A stretch of 8,070 nucleotides of DNA from Clostridia bacterium (GTDB taxonomy: Bacteria > Bacillota > Clostridia > Oscillospirales > CAG-272), in NCBI GenBank assembly GCA_017629925.1, contig JAGBWH010000121.1:1-8070 (forward strand), in the 5' to 3' direction. Made by a program: the position numbers and the translations under genes. Below the pieces are notes generated by a model, which made no database searches, was not told the DNA's origin, and saw only the letters and a program-made list of their open reading frames with translations. Shown here in pieces: positions 6,676-8,070 of this stretch (its first letter is position 1; the number at the start of each line of letters is the position of its first letter).

Positions 6676-8070
6676 ATGCAAATGTTTGAGCTCGTCATCC
6701 TAATCTGCTTTGCCGTCATGGCGCTGGATTTGCTGTATGTGGTGACAAAAATACTGTGTCTAAAACGTGCTGACCGCATCGAATTTGTGCGCAGTTTCAA
6801 AAAAGGTAGATGCTCCTTTATCTATTTTGTGGCATTTCCCTTGTTTTTGTGCGGTAGACTTTATACAGGTCAAGAATTCCTGAAAGCCATTTTTTCCTCT
6901 ATTCACTATATTGTCAAGCTCGTCATTTTGCAATACGACATTACCCCCATCGAAGCACTCATGAATGACTCCACGCTTTACGCCAATGCCATTTATTTTT
7001 GCTACACGCTTGTGGCATTCAATGTGATTTTGTTTGCCCTTTCCATTTTCAATCAGAAAATCTGGTATGGTTTTCGCACCATTTTTTTCCGTTTCCGTCG
7101 CAAAGAAAAATACATTTTGCTGGGAAGCAACGAAGAAAATCTCTCTATTTTCCGCTCAACCCCACCCCATTCTGCCCAAATCGTTGACCTGCTCACAGAC
7201 GAGCAATGCAATACCTACTATATGGAAGACATAGGTTATCATGACCTAAAGGTCTGGGATGACCTTGTGGGTTATGTGAGTCGTCAACACAGAAAAAGAG
7301 ACGATGCCAAACTCTATATCATTGTCAACTCCGGTAGTGAAGAGCAAAACGTGCTCTTCTGTCAACGACTCGTAGGATACATACAAAGCCTTGACCATCC
7401 CGACCTGCTCTTTGGTCTTGAAATATACGTGTTTGGAGACGCGCGCTACGAGGGCTTATACGAAGACCTCATGAAGCAAGCGAAAGGATGCCTCCATTAT
7501 CTCAACAAATATCAAAAAGTCGCCGTGGATATGATTGACAGATTCCCCTTTACCCGTTTTATGGACGACCGTCATATTGATTTTGATACCTCTCTTGTTT
7601 GTGGCGAGGTGGATATCAACGTGGCGCTCATAGGGTTTGGGAATACCAATCGTCAAATTTTCCTGACCTCCGTGGCAAACAACCAGTTTATCACCCAAGG
7701 CGAGGACGGAGAGCCCCATATCAAACCCGTTCATTATCATATCATTGACAAGCAAGACGCCCATAGCAACAAAAACCTCAACCACAGTTACTACCGCTTC
7801 ACCCATGAGTTTTCCACCATTCAAAACCGCGAGGACGAATATCTGCCTTTCCCCGATTTGCCCGCCGCTGAGCATTACTATCAAATGGATATCAACGAGT
7901 TGTCATTTTATTCCAGTATTCGTCGCGTATTTTCTCGCCATCCGCTGGATGTCAACTTTATCGTGGTGGCATTTGGCTCGGATTTGGAAAACATGGATAT
8001 GGCAAAAAAACTCATTGAAAAGCGCAATGAGTGGAAACTGCCCCACTTGGTGATTTTTGTAAAAATCAGA
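6676..8070 (+). CDS. Membrane protein with tandem Rossmann-like domains, paralogue of the first operon gene (3' end beyond the window)
   Basis: The frame is open from ATG 6676 to the right edge, 465 codons with no stop. GAGGTG (6665-6670) is the ribosome binding site. Hydrophobic helices lie at about residues 4-27, 46-60 and 101-124, with a positive loop (28-45) between the first two and an amphipathic stretch (67-87) before the third. After the third helix, the QKIWYGFRTIFFRFRRKEKY segment (127-146) aligns with KKAWASMRLFFRRGRSIY of the 1456-3408 product. A first Rossmann-like unit spans about 144-310 (strand YILLGSNEEN, 146-155). The second begins at VALIGFGNTN (326-335), with D358 at the end of a following strand and VVAFGSD at 440-446. 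The glycine pattern is GFGNTN, with N rather than G at the last site, so nucleotide binding may be altered. Whether it also ends in a RyR-like domain cannot be seen. It is probably a partner subunit of the first membrane protein (inference). Confidence 0.72.
   Translation, partial: MQMFELVILICFAVMALDLLYVVTKILCLKRADRIEFVRSFKKGRCSFIYFVAFPLFLCGRLYTGQEFLKAIFSSIHYIVKLVILQYDITPIEALMNDSTLYANAIYFCYTLVAFNVILFALSIFNQKIWYGFRTIFFRFRRKEKYILLGSNEENLSIFRSTPPHSAQIVDLLTDEQCNTYYMEDIGYHDLKVWDDLVGYVSRQHRKRDDAKLYIIVNSGSEEQNVLFCQRLVGYIQSLDHPDLLFGLEIYVFGDARYEGLYEDLMKQAKGCLHYLNKYQKVAVDMIDRFPFTRFMDDRHIDFDTSLVCGEVDINVALIGFGNTNRQIFLTSVANNQFITQGEDGEPHIKPVHYHIIDKQDAHSNKNLNHSYYRFTHEFSTIQNREDEYLPFPDLPAAEHYYQMDINELSFYSSIRRVFSRHPLDVNFIVVAFGSDLENMDMAKKLIEKRNEWKLPHLVIFVKIR

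Overview
The window looks like a chromosomal segment from a Gram-positive, Clostridia-type bacterium. This rests on strong AGGAGG-like ribosome binding sites before almost every gene, canonical TTGACA/TATAAT promoters in short AT-rich gaps, moderate GC content, and a long U32 'peptidase' with the DUF3656-type extension common in Firmicutes. The species cannot be named from the sequence. No tRNA, rRNA, CRISPR array, insertion sequence or attachment site is visible.

Layout. Positions 1-1241 (minus strand) hold the N-terminal 413 codons of a U32-family RNA-hydroxylation protein of the RlhA type, which runs off the left edge. A 214-bp divergent intergenic region (1242-1455) carries a good sigma-A promoter for each side and a small palindrome near the rightward start site. 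From 1456 to 6567 four plus-strand genes form one apparent operon: (A) a 650-aa membrane protein with three predicted transmembrane helices, two TrkA-N/RCK-like Rossmann domains and a C-terminal segment resembling the RyR (ryanodine receptor) domain; (B) a 698-aa CbbX/CfxQ-type AAA+ ATPase with an unrecognised N-terminal domain, a Pro/Ala linker, a degenerate AAA module and an intact AAA module; (C, D) two tandem paralogous proteins of about 160 aa that resemble YbjN (type III secretion chaperone-like fold). A hairpin terminator follows at 6582-6620. From 6676 to the right edge, a second membrane protein has the same three-helix plus double-Rossmann plan as gene A. It is truncated by the window after 465 codons.

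Interpretation. Two related membrane proteins, each with a large cytoplasmic nucleotide-binding-type region, flank an AAA+ motor and two small chaperone-like proteins. The simplest reading (inference) is a membrane-anchored ligand-sensing device, channel-like in outline but without a recognisable ion selectivity filter. In this model the CbbX-type ATPase remodels a partner, with the YbjN-like proteins as adaptors. I know of no characterised system with exactly this composition, and it is the main item of interest. The U32 gene is probably an unrelated neighbour with its own promoter.
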